NCBI RefSeq assembly: GCF_000359745.1
Contig: NZ_AQHN01000055.1
Coordinates: 248,001 to 312,000 of the forward strand
Length of the DNA: 64,000 bases
Source of the DNA: Rhizobium freirei PRF 81
GTDB taxonomy: Bacteria > Pseudomonadota > Alphaproteobacteria > Rhizobiales > Rhizobiaceae
Reading direction: 5' to 3'
The position numbers and the translations under genes were made by a program. Positions 42,422 to 50,242 of the stretch are shown here, piece by piece. Each line of letters begins with the position of its first letter. Within the stretch, counting starts at the first letter, position 1. The notes beneath the pieces were generated by a model. It searched no databases and had not been told where the DNA came from. It saw only the letters and a program-made list of their open reading frames with translations.

Positions 42422-43396
42422 ATGCCTGCCCGCCACACGAAGGTACTCATCATCGGCTCCGGCCCAGCCGGTTATACGGCCGCTGTCTATGCCGCTCGCG
42501 CGATGCTGCAGCCGGTTCTGATCGCCGGCCTGGAACAGGGCGGCCAGTTGATGATTACCACGGATGTCGAAAACTATCCGGGCTTTGCCGATCCCATTCA
42601 GGGGCCGTGGCTGATGGAGCAGATGCTGCAGCAGGCCCAGCATGTCGGCGCCGAGATCGTCAACGACCTTGTGACCGAGGTCGATACCAATCAGCGCCCC
42701 TTCGTCGCCCGCACCGACAGCGGCCAGGTCTGGACCGCCGATACGCTCATCATAGCCACTGGCGCCAAGGCGAAGTGGCTCGGCATCGAGAGCGAACAGC
42801 ATTTTCAGGGCTTCGGCGTTTCCGCCTGCGCCACCTGCGACGGCTTCTTCTATCGCAACAAGGACGTGATCGTGGTCGGCGGCGGCAACAGCGCCGTCGA
42901 GGAAGCGCTCTATTTGTCCAACATCGCCAAATCGGTGACCGTGGTGCATCGCCGCGATACCTTCCGCTCGGAAAAGATCCTGCAGGAACGCCTGTTTGCC
43001 AAGGCAAACGTCAAGGTTCTTTGGAATACCGAAGTTGCCGAAATCACCGGCACCCCGGCCAAGCCGCCGATGCCGCCATCGGTGACCGGCGCTCGCCTGC
43101 GCGATGCGCGCACCGGCGCCATCACCGAAATGCCGATCGACGGCGTTTTCGTCGCCATCGGTCATGCGCCGGCGACCGAGCTCTTCAAGGGCAAGCTGAA
43201 ACTCAAGGACAACGGCTATCTCTGGACCGCTGCCGATTCGACCGCGACCAGCGTCGAAGGCATCTATGCCGCAGGGGACGTGACCGACGATACGTTCCGA
43301 CAGGCGATCACGGCAGCGGGGATGGGCTGCATGGCGGCGCTTGAGGCGGAGCGCTATTTGACCGGGCATATGCCCGTCGCCGTGGCTGCGGAGTGA
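42422..43396 (+). CDS. trxB: Thioredoxin reductase
   Basis: An FAD/NADPH enzyme of 324 residues that reduces thioredoxin. The FAD motif GSGPAGYTAA begins near residue 12, the redox pair is CATC (Cys136, Cys139), the NADPH motif is VVGGGNSAVEEALYLSNIA, and the second FAD motif is GIYAAGDVTDDTFRQAITAA. The ATG at 42422 has GAAAGGA upstream and gives the family start. It is divergent from lrp and followed at once by the LsrB-like gene, whose longest frame overlaps the trxB stop. Confidence 0.97.
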   Translation: MPARHTKVLIIGSGPAGYTAAVYAARAMLQPVLIAGLEQGGQLMITTDVENYPGFADPIQGPWLMEQMLQQAQHVGAEIVNDLVTEVDTNQRPFVARTDSGQVWTADTLIIATGAKAKWLGIESEQHFQGFGVSACATCDGFFYRNKDVIVVGGGNSAVEEALYLSNIAKSVTVVHRRDTFRSEKILQERLFAKANVKVLWNTEVAEITGTPAKPPMPPSVTGARLRDARTGAITEMPIDGVFVAIGHAPATELFKGKLKLKDNGYLWTAADSTATSVEGIYAAGDVTDDTFRQAITAAGMGCMAALEAERYLTGHMPVAVAAE

Positions 43397-43419
43397 TGCA
43401 GCCGATGAGGGGAAGTGGC

Positions 43420-44316
43420 ATGCCATTGGATTGGGACAAGCTGCGTATTTTTCACGCGGCTGCCGAAGCGGGTTCGTTCACCCACGCGGCGGATAAACTG
43501 CATCTGTCCCAATCCGCCATCAGCCGACAGGTCAGTGCTCTTGAGCAGGATGTCGGCATCAAGCTATTCCATCGTCATGCCCGCGGCCTGATCCTGACCG
43601 AACAGGGAGAACTGCTTTACCGCACGGCCCATGACGTTCTACTGAAGCTCGAAACGGTCAAGATGCAATTGACCGAAACGACCGACAAGCCAAGCGGCAA
43701 GTTGCGCGTGACGACGACGGTCGGCCTCGGCCAGGGCTGGCTCACCGACAAGATCCAGGAGTTCCTCCAACTCTATCCCGACATGCAGATCCAGCTCATC
43801 CTCGACAACGAGGAGCTGGATGTGAACATGCGCCACGCGGACTGCGCCATCCGTCTGCGCCAGCCGCAACAGTCGGACCTGATCCAGCGCAAGCTCTTCA
43901 CCGTGCATATGCACGTCTATGCAGCCCCCTCCTACATCAATCGCCACGGCGAGCCGCAATCGGTGGAGGATCTGGACGAGCATCGCATCATCAGCTTCGG
44001 CGAGCCGGCGCCCAATTATCTGCTCGACGTCAATTGGCTTGAGATCGCCGGCAGGTCGTCCGACAACAAGCGCATACCGCATCTGCAAATCAACAGTCAG
44101 ACCTCGATCAAGCGCGCCTGCCTGCTCGGCATCGGCATAGCGGTGTTGCCCGACTACATCGTTGGCCGCGACCCGGGACTCATCCAACTTGCGATCAATG
44201 CGGACGTGCCGTCCTTCGACACGTATTTCTGCTACCCTGACGAGATGAAAAACGCAGCAAAGCTCAAGGTTTTTCGTGATTTCATTGTGGCGAAGGCTCG
44301 TAACTGGAACTTCTAG
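43420..44316 (+). CDS. lsrB: LysR family regulator, LsrB-like
   Basis: A LysR regulator of 298 residues. The HTH lies in FHAAAEAGSFTHAADKLHLS and SAISRQVSALEQDVGIKLFH. In the effector domain, cysteines are at 142, 234 and 271. From memory, redox-active cysteines of S. meliloti LsrB are at 146, 172, 238 and 275, so three correspond with a constant offset of four. LsrB controls LPS genes, glutathione synthesis and symbiosis there. The gene order trxB-lsrB-abcR sRNAs-arsR is also the same. The ATG at 43420 has AGGGGA upstream; an ATG at 43396 overlaps the trxB stop. Confidence 0.9.
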   Translation: MPLDWDKLRIFHAAAEAGSFTHAADKLHLSQSAISRQVSALEQDVGIKLFHRHARGLILTEQGELLYRTAHDVLLKLETVKMQLTETTDKPSGKLRVTTTVGLGQGWLTDKIQEFLQLYPDMQIQLILDNEELDVNMRHADCAIRLRQPQQSDLIQRKLFTVHMHVYAAPSYINRHGEPQSVEDLDEHRIISFGEPAPNYLLDVNWLEIAGRSSDNKRIPHLQINSQTSIKRACLLGIGIAVLPDYIVGRDPGLIQLAINADVPSFDTYFCYPDEMKNAAKLKVFRDFIVAKARNWNF

Positions 44317-44403
44317 TCCAAGATAAGCCACTGATAACGAACTCTTTTTAGCCCCAGTACATCAGCCGCGCGTATGACGCATAGCTGATATGCACAAAGC
44401 AGA

Positions 44404-44432
44404 GTTGAAGCCTGCCCATTTAACTACCATAT
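44404..44432 (+). promoter_or_regulatory. Promoter of the first AbcR-like sRNA
   Basis: TTGAAG (44404-44409), a 17-base spacer and CCATAT (44427-44432). This predicts a transcript starting near 44439, where the conserved part begins. Confidence 0.6.
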
Positions 44433-44438
44433 CGCACT

Positions 44439-44555
44439 CAGCTGATGCACACGGTGGCTTTCCTCCCAGTTCCACCGCATTGGCTGTTCCCCTCTGGAGG
44501 TTTTTAACCTTCATACCTATAGGGCCCTGGTTTACACCGGCGGCCCTTTTTTTTT
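44439..44555 (+). ncRNA. abcR: AbcR-type trans-acting small RNA, first copy
   Basis: A small RNA of about 117 nt. It has the unpaired-looking, anti-Shine-Dalgarno element CTCCCAGTTCC, a second pyrimidine-rich part TTCCCCTCTGGAGG, and a terminator (GGGCC...GGCCC) ending in nine T residues at 44547-44555. Location between an LsrB-like gene and arsR, tandem duplication and size match AbcR1/AbcR2 of Agrobacterium and Sinorhizobium, which bind Hfq and repress ABC-transporter mRNAs near their start codons. Which copy corresponds to AbcR1 cannot be told. The 5' end is inferred from the promoter. Confidence 0.85.
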
Positions 44556-44607
44556 GCTCTTCTGCCGCCGGCGCTGCAAATGCATAACTGCCATGCACAA
44601 AAAAGCA

Positions 44608-44636
44608 TTGCGCACTGCACAAATTAGCATCATAAC
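44608..44636 (+). promoter_or_regulatory. Promoter of the second AbcR-like sRNA
   Basis: TTGCGC (44608-44613), a 17-base spacer and CATAAC (44631-44636). The different boxes from copy one suggest separate control. Confidence 0.6.
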
Positions 44637-44642
44637 GCACAC

Positions 44643-44760
44643 AGCTGATGCACACGGTGGCTTTTCCTCCCAGTTCCACCGCATTGGCTGTTCCCCTCTG
44701 GAGGTTTTGACCTTCACACCTATAAGGGCCCTGGTTTATACCGGTGGCCCTCTTTTTTTT
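44643..44760 (+). ncRNA. abcR: AbcR-type trans-acting small RNA, second copy
   Basis: The second tandem copy, about 118 nt and nearly identical to the first in the pairing region (CTCCCAGTTCC and CCCCTCTGGAGG). It ends with a terminator whose stem contains GGGCC/GGCCC and eight T residues (44753-44760). Differences from copy one are one inserted T after GGTGGCTTT and a few changes between the Shine-Dalgarno-like part and the terminator. As in related bacteria, one copy may act mainly in growth and the other under stress; this is inferred. Confidence 0.85.
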
Positions 44761-44827
44761 GCCCATTTTCTAAGCATCCTAACTGGCTGCCATGCAGCAA
44801 ATAATATTTTGCGGCCGGCCTTGATAT

Positions 44828-44865
44828 ATCGAAAATCGTCGATACATAAATCGAAATTATTCGAT
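44828..44865 (+). promoter_or_regulatory. Twin ArsR-type operators upstream of arsR
   Basis: Two identical palindromes, ATCGA-N6-TCGAT, at 44828-44843 and 44850-44865, begin exactly 22 bp apart, about two helical turns. They end 18 bases before the arsR ATG. Such spacing lets two dimers bind the same DNA face. They probably mediate autoregulation and control of the alkene reductase. Confidence 0.7.
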
Positions 44866-44883
44866 ATTCACCCAGTGAACACC

Positions 44884-45177
44884 ATGGACAAGAGCGAAAT
44901 CCTCAAGGCCCTCGCCCACCCGGCAAGGCTCGAGATCCTGAACCACCTCAAGGATCCGCACACGCATTTCCCGACGCAGGAGCATCCGCTGGAACTCGGC
45001 GTTTGCGCCAGCCAGTTCGAACGCTGCGGCCTGTCGCAATCCACCGTGTCCGCTCATCTCAGCACGCTGCATCGTGCTGGCCTTGTGACGACAAAGCGCC
45101 TGGGCCAGTGGATTTTCTACAAGCGCAATGAGGAGACCATCGCGGCCTTCCTCGAAGCCATGCAAAAGGAACTCTGA
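44884..45177 (+). CDS. ArsR family transcriptional regulator
   Basis: A small regulator of 97 residues. The winged HTH is seen in MDKSEILKALAHPARLEILN, the recognition part in GLSQSTVSAHLSTLHRAGLV, and the wing in TTKRLGQWIFYKRNEETI. Two cysteines (GVCASQFERCGLSQ) lie before the recognition helix, a place where ArsR proteins often sense metals or electrophiles. The ATG at 44884 is the only plausible start, just after the twin operators. The alkene reductase starts 121 bases downstream, so the regulator probably senses reactive alkenes or aldehydes; this is inferred. Confidence 0.93.
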   Translation: MDKSEILKALAHPARLEILNHLKDPHTHFPTQEHPLELGVCASQFERCGLSQSTVSAHLSTLHRAGLVTTKRLGQWIFYKRNEETIAAFLEAMQKEL

Positions 45178-45298
45178 CCATGGCTCTTGCACATCTCGTT
45201 CTCGCGCTTAGCCCCTTCGCCACCTCGCGTCTCAAGAATGAGGCCCTCGCCTCCTCCTGATCCCTCTCCTCTTCCCGCCCCCAAAGAAAGGACGAACC

Positions 45299-46411
45299 AT
45301 GACCAAACTATTCGAACCGACGAAGCTAGGCGACATCTCGCTTGCCAACCGCATCGTCATGGCGCCGCTGACGCGCAATCGCTCGCCGAATGCCGTGCCG
45401 AACGAGCTGAATGTCAAATACTACGCCCAGCGCGCGACCGCCGGCCTGATCATTACGGAAGCAACCGCAATTACCCATCAGGGTCAGGGCTATGCCAACG
45501 TACCGGGCCTCTACACCAAGGAAGCACTCGACGGCTGGAAGAAGGTGACGGACGCGGTGCACGCCAATGGCGGCAAGATCGTCGTTCAGATGTGGCATGT
45601 CGGCCGCATCTCGCATACCACCCTGCAGCCGAACGGCGGCAAGCCGGTCTCCTCGACCTCCAGGCGCGCCGAGAATTCGAAGACCTATCTGGTCAACAGC
45701 GACGGCAGCGGCGGCTTTGCGGATGTCTCCGAACCTCGCGCGCTCGAAACCTCGGAAATCCCTGGCATCGTCGAGGATTACCGCAAGGCTGCTCGCGCAG
45801 CGATCGACGCCGGCTTCGATGGCGTCGAGATCCATGGTGCCAACGGCTACCTGATCGACCAGTTCCTGCGCGGCGATGTCAACGACCGCGCCGACCAATA
45901 TGGCGGTTCGATCGAAAATCGCGCCCGCTTCCTCTTCGAAGTGGTCGATGCCATCACCAAGGAAATCGGCGCCGGCCGCACGGCAATCCGCATTTCGCCG
46001 GTCACGCCATCCGGCGATGCTAGCGACGCTGCTCCGCAGCCGCTGTTCACCTATGTCGTCGAAGGCCTGGCGAAGTACGGCCTCGCCTATATCCATGTCG
46101 TCGAAGGCCAGACCGGCGGCAAGCGCGACTTCCTGCCCTTCGACTATGAAGCCCTGCATGCGGCCTATAAGGCAGCAGGCGGCAGGGCCGGCTGGATGGT
46201 CAACAATGCCTATACCCGCGAGATGGCGATCGAAGCCGTCGAAAGCGGCAAGGCCGATGTCGTCGCTTTCGGCAAGCCCTTCATCTCCAACCCGGATTTC
46301 GTCCGCCGCCTGAAGGAAAACGCTTCGCTGGCCCAATGGGATCAGGCAACGCTCTACGGCGGCGGCGCCAAGGGCTATGCCGATTATCCGACGCTGGACG
46401 AAGCTGCTTAA
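45299..46411 (+). CDS. nemA: Alkene reductase, Old Yellow Enzyme family (NemA-like)
   Basis: An FMN enzyme of 370 residues that reduces activated alkenes such as N-ethylmaleimide with NAD(P)H. FMN and substrate motifs seen are IVMAPLTRNRS at the start, VQMWHVGRIS, the catalytic-site GVEIHGANGYLIDQFLRGDV (His and Asn) and the C-terminal FGKPFISNPDF. It follows arsR and would be the target of its control; in E. coli nemA is likewise controlled by a redox-sensing repressor (NemR, a TetR type). A terminator follows. Confidence 0.94.
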   Translation: MTKLFEPTKLGDISLANRIVMAPLTRNRSPNAVPNELNVKYYAQRATAGLIITEATAITHQGQGYANVPGLYTKEALDGWKKVTDAVHANGGKIVVQMWHVGRISHTTLQPNGGKPVSSTSRRAENSKTYLVNSDGSGGFADVSEPRALETSEIPGIVEDYRKAARAAIDAGFDGVEIHGANGYLIDQFLRGDVNDRADQYGGSIENRARFLFEVVDAITKEIGAGRTAIRISPVTPSGDASDAAPQPLFTYVVEGLAKYGLAYIHVVEGQTGGKRDFLPFDYEALHAAYKAAGGRAGWMVNNAYTREMAIEAVESGKADVVAFGKPFISNPDFVRRLKENASLAQWDQATLYGGGAKGYADYPTLDEAA

Positions 46412-46481
46412 GCTCCTGCCGAGACGGATCTCGTCACCTGCAGCCATGCACCCGGCGCCGGGTGCAACGCAGACAAAAAAG

Positions 46482-46507
46482 CCCCGCAACGAAATGTTGC
46501 GGGGTTT
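46482..46507 (+). terminator. Terminator downstream of the alkene reductase gene
   Basis: A 9-bp perfect stem CCCCGCAAC / GTTGCGGGG with a 5-base loop, then TTTGT. An A-run precedes it. Confidence 0.8.
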
Positions 46508-46601
46508 GTCCGTTCAGGTAGTTGAAAATCGGCAAGGCACAACCGAATTAACTTGCATATGCGCTTCAAGCGCCCATCCCGACCCGCAATAAAGCCGAAA
46601 C

Positions 46602-47405
46602 ATGTTCGACTTCTATATCGACCGCTGGTCGTTGACGCAAAACGGCGATCCCATCGTCACCCATTCCAGCCATCTGCTGCCCGTCCTCTGGCGAGGCAAA
46701 GCCGCCATGCTCAAGATCGCTTTGGATATTGATGAGAAGTTCGGCAATCGCGTGCTGCGCTGGTGGGACGGCGACGGCACCGCCTTCGTCTACGAACATG
46801 ACGACGCTGCTGCCCTTATGGAGCGAGCGACCGGAGAAGGCTCCCTGCTCGCCATGGCGATGGAAGGCGAGGACGATGAAGCAAGCCGGATCATGTGCCA
46901 CACAGCGGCAAGGCTGCACGCTCCGAGGGCAAAACCGCTGCCAACGGATCTGGTGCCTCTGGATCGTTGGTTCCGGGAACTCGAACCGGCGGCCCGCATC
47001 CATGGCGGCATGCTTGCCGCTTGCGCGGAGGTCGCCCGACACCTGCTTGCCGATCAGCGCGACCAGACCCTATTGCATGGCGACATTCACCACGAGAACA
47101 TTCTCGATTTCGGTCCCCGAGGCTGGCTCGCCATCGATCCCAAGCGGGTCTATGGCGAACGCGGTTTCGATTTTGCCAATATCTTCTGCAATCCCGAGCT
47201 GCCCACTGTCGCCAAGCCAGGCCGCCTGCAGCGGCAATTGCCGATCGTTTGCGCCGAGGCAGGCCTTGAACCGAAACGCCTGCTGCAATGGATCATCGCC
47301 TATGCAGGGCTTTCGGCAGCATGGTTCTTGAGCGACGGCGATACGAAGAACGCGGATTCCGATCTCGCCGTCGCAGGCATTGCCTTTGCCGAACTCGATG
47401 CCTGA
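46602..47405 (+). CDS. APH(6)-family aminoglycoside phosphotransferase-like kinase
   Basis: A 267-residue kinase-fold protein of the aminoglycoside/hydroxyurea kinase group, which includes StrB/APH(6). The catalytic loop is LLHGDIHHENIL (Asp161) and the metal site GWLAIDPKRVYGE (Asp179), followed by GFDFANIFCNP, as in streptomycin 6-phosphotransferases. Sequence around the ATP site (ALMERATGEGSLL) also fits. The gene lies alone in normal chromosomal context. Whether it inactivates streptomycin or acts on another metabolite is not known. Confidence 0.9.
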   Translation: MFDFYIDRWSLTQNGDPIVTHSSHLLPVLWRGKAAMLKIALDIDEKFGNRVLRWWDGDGTAFVYEHDDAAALMERATGEGSLLAMAMEGEDDEASRIMCHTAARLHAPRAKPLPTDLVPLDRWFRELEPAARIHGGMLAACAEVARHLLADQRDQTLLHGDIHHENILDFGPRGWLAIDPKRVYGERGFDFANIFCNPELPTVAKPGRLQRQLPIVCAEAGLEPKRLLQWIIAYAGLSAAWFLSDGDTKNADSDLAVAGIAFAELDA

Positions 47406-47413
47406 TCAGCGGC

Positions 47414-48391
47414 TCATGCCGCCGGCAGGCAGCCGATTGCTGCAAGACTTGCTCTCACCGCCGCATCCATCGGCGTATGCGGCTCTTCGCCGAGTACGGC
47501 CAGCAGCTTGTCGTTTCTCATTTCCAACGGCACGTCCCAAAGATAGCTCATCTCGCGCAGTTCGCGCATGAAGGGTACGAAAGGGGCAGCCAGCGGCACA
47601 ATCCACCAGGGAAACGCCTTGACCTTGATCGAACGCCCGAGCACGCGCCGCACGGCATCGACCATTTGAGCGCCATCTCCATCCCAATGGCCGCGCATGT
47701 GATATGTGGCGAAAACGGGCAGTTCGTCGCCTTTCTCGATCAGCCGGATCATCGTCTCGGCAACGTCAGGCAGATAGGCCCATTGATGGCCGACCCCACG
47801 CTTGCCGGGATAGGTCACGGAGCTGATCAACTTGCCCGGTGTCACCATGGCCTGCGAGAACCAGCTGTTGGCGCGGAATCCACCGAAGAAATCGCCGGCG
47901 CGAACGATGATAACAGGCGTGCCATCCTGCTCCGCAGCCGCCTTCAAGCGCCGTTCCATCTGCACGCGAATGGCGCCCTTGCGGGTCTTCGGCCGCTGCG
48001 CACTATCCTCGGTGACATTCGGGAAGACATCGGGGCCGAAATTGTAGACCGTACCCGGCAACACGATCCGTGCACCGACTGCCTTTGCAGCGGCGATGGT
48101 ATTGTCCAGCATCGGCAATACGAGCTGTCCCCAGTTACGGTAGCCGGGCGGGTTGACCGCATGCACGATGACATCGGCTCCCTCGGCTGCCTTCAGTACG
48201 TCCTCGGCCTGCATGGCGTCGCCCTGGACCCAATCGAAATATGGCTGGCGGCGTGCCGCTTCGGCAGCGTTACGGCCCAAAGCCCGGATGCGCCAGCCGC
48301 GAAGGGCAAGCCCCTGGGCAACGGCGCCGCCGATGCCGCCGGTGGCGCCGAGTATCAAAGCTGTTTTTGCATCTTCTGTCTGGTCGCTCAT
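47414..48391 (-). CDS. NAD-dependent epimerase/dehydratase family protein
   Basis: An extended SDR of 325 residues. The cofactor motif LILGATGGIGGAVAQGLALR opens the Rossmann fold, and NFGPDVFPNV and FGGFRANSWFSQAM follow. GTVYNFGP has the Tyr in an atypical place. The substrate is unknown. The start at 48391 has GGAG six bases upstream; the frame extends back much further but without family similarity. It is divergent from a LysR gene and convergent with the APH(6)-like gene, eight bases from its stop. Confidence 0.88.
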   Translation of the reverse strand: MSDQTEDAKTALILGATGGIGGAVAQGLALRGWRIRALGRNAAEAARRQPYFDWVQGDAMQAEDVLKAAEGADVIVHAVNPPGYRNWGQLVLPMLDNTIAAAKAVGARIVLPGTVYNFGPDVFPNVTEDSAQRPKTRKGAIRVQMERRLKAAAEQDGTPVIIVRAGDFFGGFRANSWFSQAMVTPGKLISSVTYPGKRGVGHQWAYLPDVAETMIRLIEKGDELPVFATYHMRGHWDGDGAQMVDAVRRVLGRSIKVKAFPWWIVPLAAPFVPFMRELREMSYLWDVPLEMRNDKLLAVLGEEPHTPMDAAVRASLAAIGCLPAA

Positions 48392-48483
48392 GGTCATCTC
48401 CATCGGTTTCGATGGGCTGACTATGTCGCGTGATCGCGATAAACGAAATTGCCGAAAAATCTGCATATGATATACATAAATGT

Positions 48484-49398
48484 ATGGCTCCGTCATCTGA
48501 ACCAAGCTGGGATTTCTACCGCACCTTTCTCGCCGTGCTGGAACACGGCTCTCTATCGGCAGCTGCCCGCGAACTCGGCCTGACACAACCGACTGTCGGC
48601 CGTCATATCGATGCATTGGAGCAATCGGTCCAGGCTGAACTATTCACCCGTTCGCAGCAGGGCCTGTTGCCGACCGATGCAGCGCTTGTCCTGAAACCCT
48701 ATGCCGAGACGCTGGCCAGCACGACCGCCGCCCTGTTACGGGCCGCCTCCGGCTCGAAGGACAATGTCAGCGGCACGGTGCGCATCAGTGCCAGCGAAGT
48801 CATTGGAACGGAGGTCTTGCCGCCGATCCTCGCTGATCTGCAGGCTAAATATCCCGAACTGGTCGTTGAATTATCGGCTTCGGACGCAGTGGAGGATCTG
48901 CTGCAGCGCGAGGCCGATATTGCTGTGCGCATGGTTGCGCCGTCGCAAGAAGCCTTGCTGGCGCGGCATATCGGCGTCATCTCACTCGGCCTCTTTGCCC
49001 ATCGAGGCTATATCGAGCGGCACGGCAAACCCACAACGATCGAGGAATTGCGCCAGCATAAATTGATCGGCTTCGATCGCCAGACCGCTTATATCAGAAT
49101 GATGATGAAGCGTTACCCGTTCCTCGACGGTATACGTCTCAGCTTTCGCTCCGATCATAGCACTGCCTTGCAGAATGCCCTGCGTGCCGGCATCGGCATC
49201 GGCTTCTATCAGACGCCCTTGGCGAGACGCGACGCAAACCTCGTGCACCTTCTGCCCGAGGTCGAGGTAGCGATCGAGACTTGGGTCGTCATGCACGAAA
49301 ACCTGAAAACATCGCCGCGTTGCCGCGTGACGTTCGACGCCCTCGTCGCGGGATTACTGGGCTATATCAGGGGAAACGACATCGAGGAGCGACCATAA
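48484..49398 (+). CDS. LysR family transcriptional regulator
   Basis: A 304-residue regulator. The HTH lies in FYRTFLAVLEHGSLSAAARE and LGLTQPTVGRHIDALEQSVQ, and the effector domain begins at GTVRISASEVIGTEVLPPIL. It is divergent from the epimerase gene, with 92 bases between the starts, and probably controls it. The ATG at 48484 is chosen for its fit to the family; no clear ribosome site is seen, and the region before it is AT-rich (ATATGATATACATAAATG). Confidence 0.92.
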   Translation: MAPSSEPSWDFYRTFLAVLEHGSLSAAARELGLTQPTVGRHIDALEQSVQAELFTRSQQGLLPTDAALVLKPYAETLASTTAALLRAASGSKDNVSGTVRISASEVIGTEVLPPILADLQAKYPELVVELSASDAVEDLLQREADIAVRMVAPSQEALLARHIGVISLGLFAHRGYIERHGKPTTIEELRQHKLIGFDRQTAYIRMMMKRYPFLDGIRLSFRSDHSTALQNALRAGIGIGFYQTPLARRDANLVHLLPEVEVAIETWVVMHENLKTSPRCRVTFDALVAGLLGYIRGNDIEERP

Positions 49399-49742
49399 TC
49401 GCGTGAGCGACGGTGGAGCCGATAGAGACGACCCAAGCTGGCCAGTGCACTCGAGCACCTCCGCAACAAGCTCGAGCAACTGCTTGCACCTTACGTCTTA
49501 ACGACAGGGCATATCGGCAGCCCGCCCATCCTCCGCCTCGCCGATGACAAGCTGAAATTGCGCCTGCCGAAATCTGCCGGCACGACGGTGCCAGCAGCAC
49601 CGCGGAGAAAGGTCACTTCGCCGACGCGATTGCCGAAAAGGCGGCCAGCATAAGGCGCATCGCGCAACGGCTTTGCGTCAACACGTGCCGGAGATCCAAG
49701 AGCTAAAGCGCGAGACGCGCGGCTGAACGATCGTGACGCGCA
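49399..49742. other. Gene-free stretch with a possible coding remnant
   Basis: A frame open from 49426 to 49650 would read LASALEHLRNKLEQLLAPYV and on to RLADDKLKLRLPKSAG, which looks protein-like. It has no ATG and no ribosome site, and it is closed by stops on both sides. It may be the relic of a lost gene. I do not recognise the family. Confidence 0.4.
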
Positions 49743-50024
49743 TCAGACGCCAGGAGCCGTGTCGACCGGCGGGAAATGCACCTGGCCGTCGATGACTTCC
49801 GTTTCCGGTCGGTCGCCGCCATCGGCATATTCCTCATGCCATTTGCCGCTCTCGTCCTGCCAGCTGATTTCGGCTGAGTCGCCTTCGACCTGCTGTTCGG
49901 CCGCCACGATCCTGGCTGCCTCCACCGCCTCGGAATGTGTCGGAAACGCTTCCGAATAAACGTCGCGGAAACGATAAGCCCATCCACCGTCATGCGGCAC
50001 GATTTCGTAAACGACCTTGACCAT
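49743..50024 (-). CDS. DUF2188 family small protein
   Basis: A 93-residue protein with the DUF2188 pattern: VYEIVPHDGGWAYRFRDVYS, then AFPTHSEAVEAARIVAAEQQ, then ISWQDESGKWHEEYADG. The fold is a small alpha-beta domain of unknown function. The start is well supported by AAGGAGG six bases before the ATG. It is divergent from chaA. Confidence 0.88.
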   Translation of the reverse strand: MVKVVYEIVPHDGGWAYRFRDVYSEAFPTHSEAVEAARIVAAEQQVEGDSAEISWQDESGKWHEEYADGGDRPETEVIDGQVHFPPVDTAPGV

Positions 50025-50242
50025 TCAAACCTCCTTCTCATCTGCCAAGACCTTTGGGACCGGATGTTACCGGCAAGGTCGCGTGCATCTGAGACGGGTT
50101 TCGAGTATGCCGCGACGTTTGTGGGTTGGGCAGACACTTATTTCCGCAGTATTCCATTAAACGACACGGACTGCAAATCATGCTCTGCGATTGCGCGCTT
50201 GATGTGCGAAATCATTGATTTAGAGTGCAACCGTGAATCGGC

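Larger units (their letters stand above)
44379..44765 (+). repeat. Tandem duplication of a 203-bp sRNA unit
   Basis: Matching points recur at a constant 203-bp offset: GCATA-CTG at 44379 and 44582, and CAGCTGATGCACACGGTGGC at 44439 and 44642. The transcribed parts are about 93 percent identical and the promoter parts much less, so the copies are old but kept. Confidence 0.88.

Noticed and set aside
45180..45260. 26-codon frame between arsR and nemA, possible leader peptide
   Set aside because: It starts two bases after the arsR stop without a ribosome site and ends in no regulatory hairpin.
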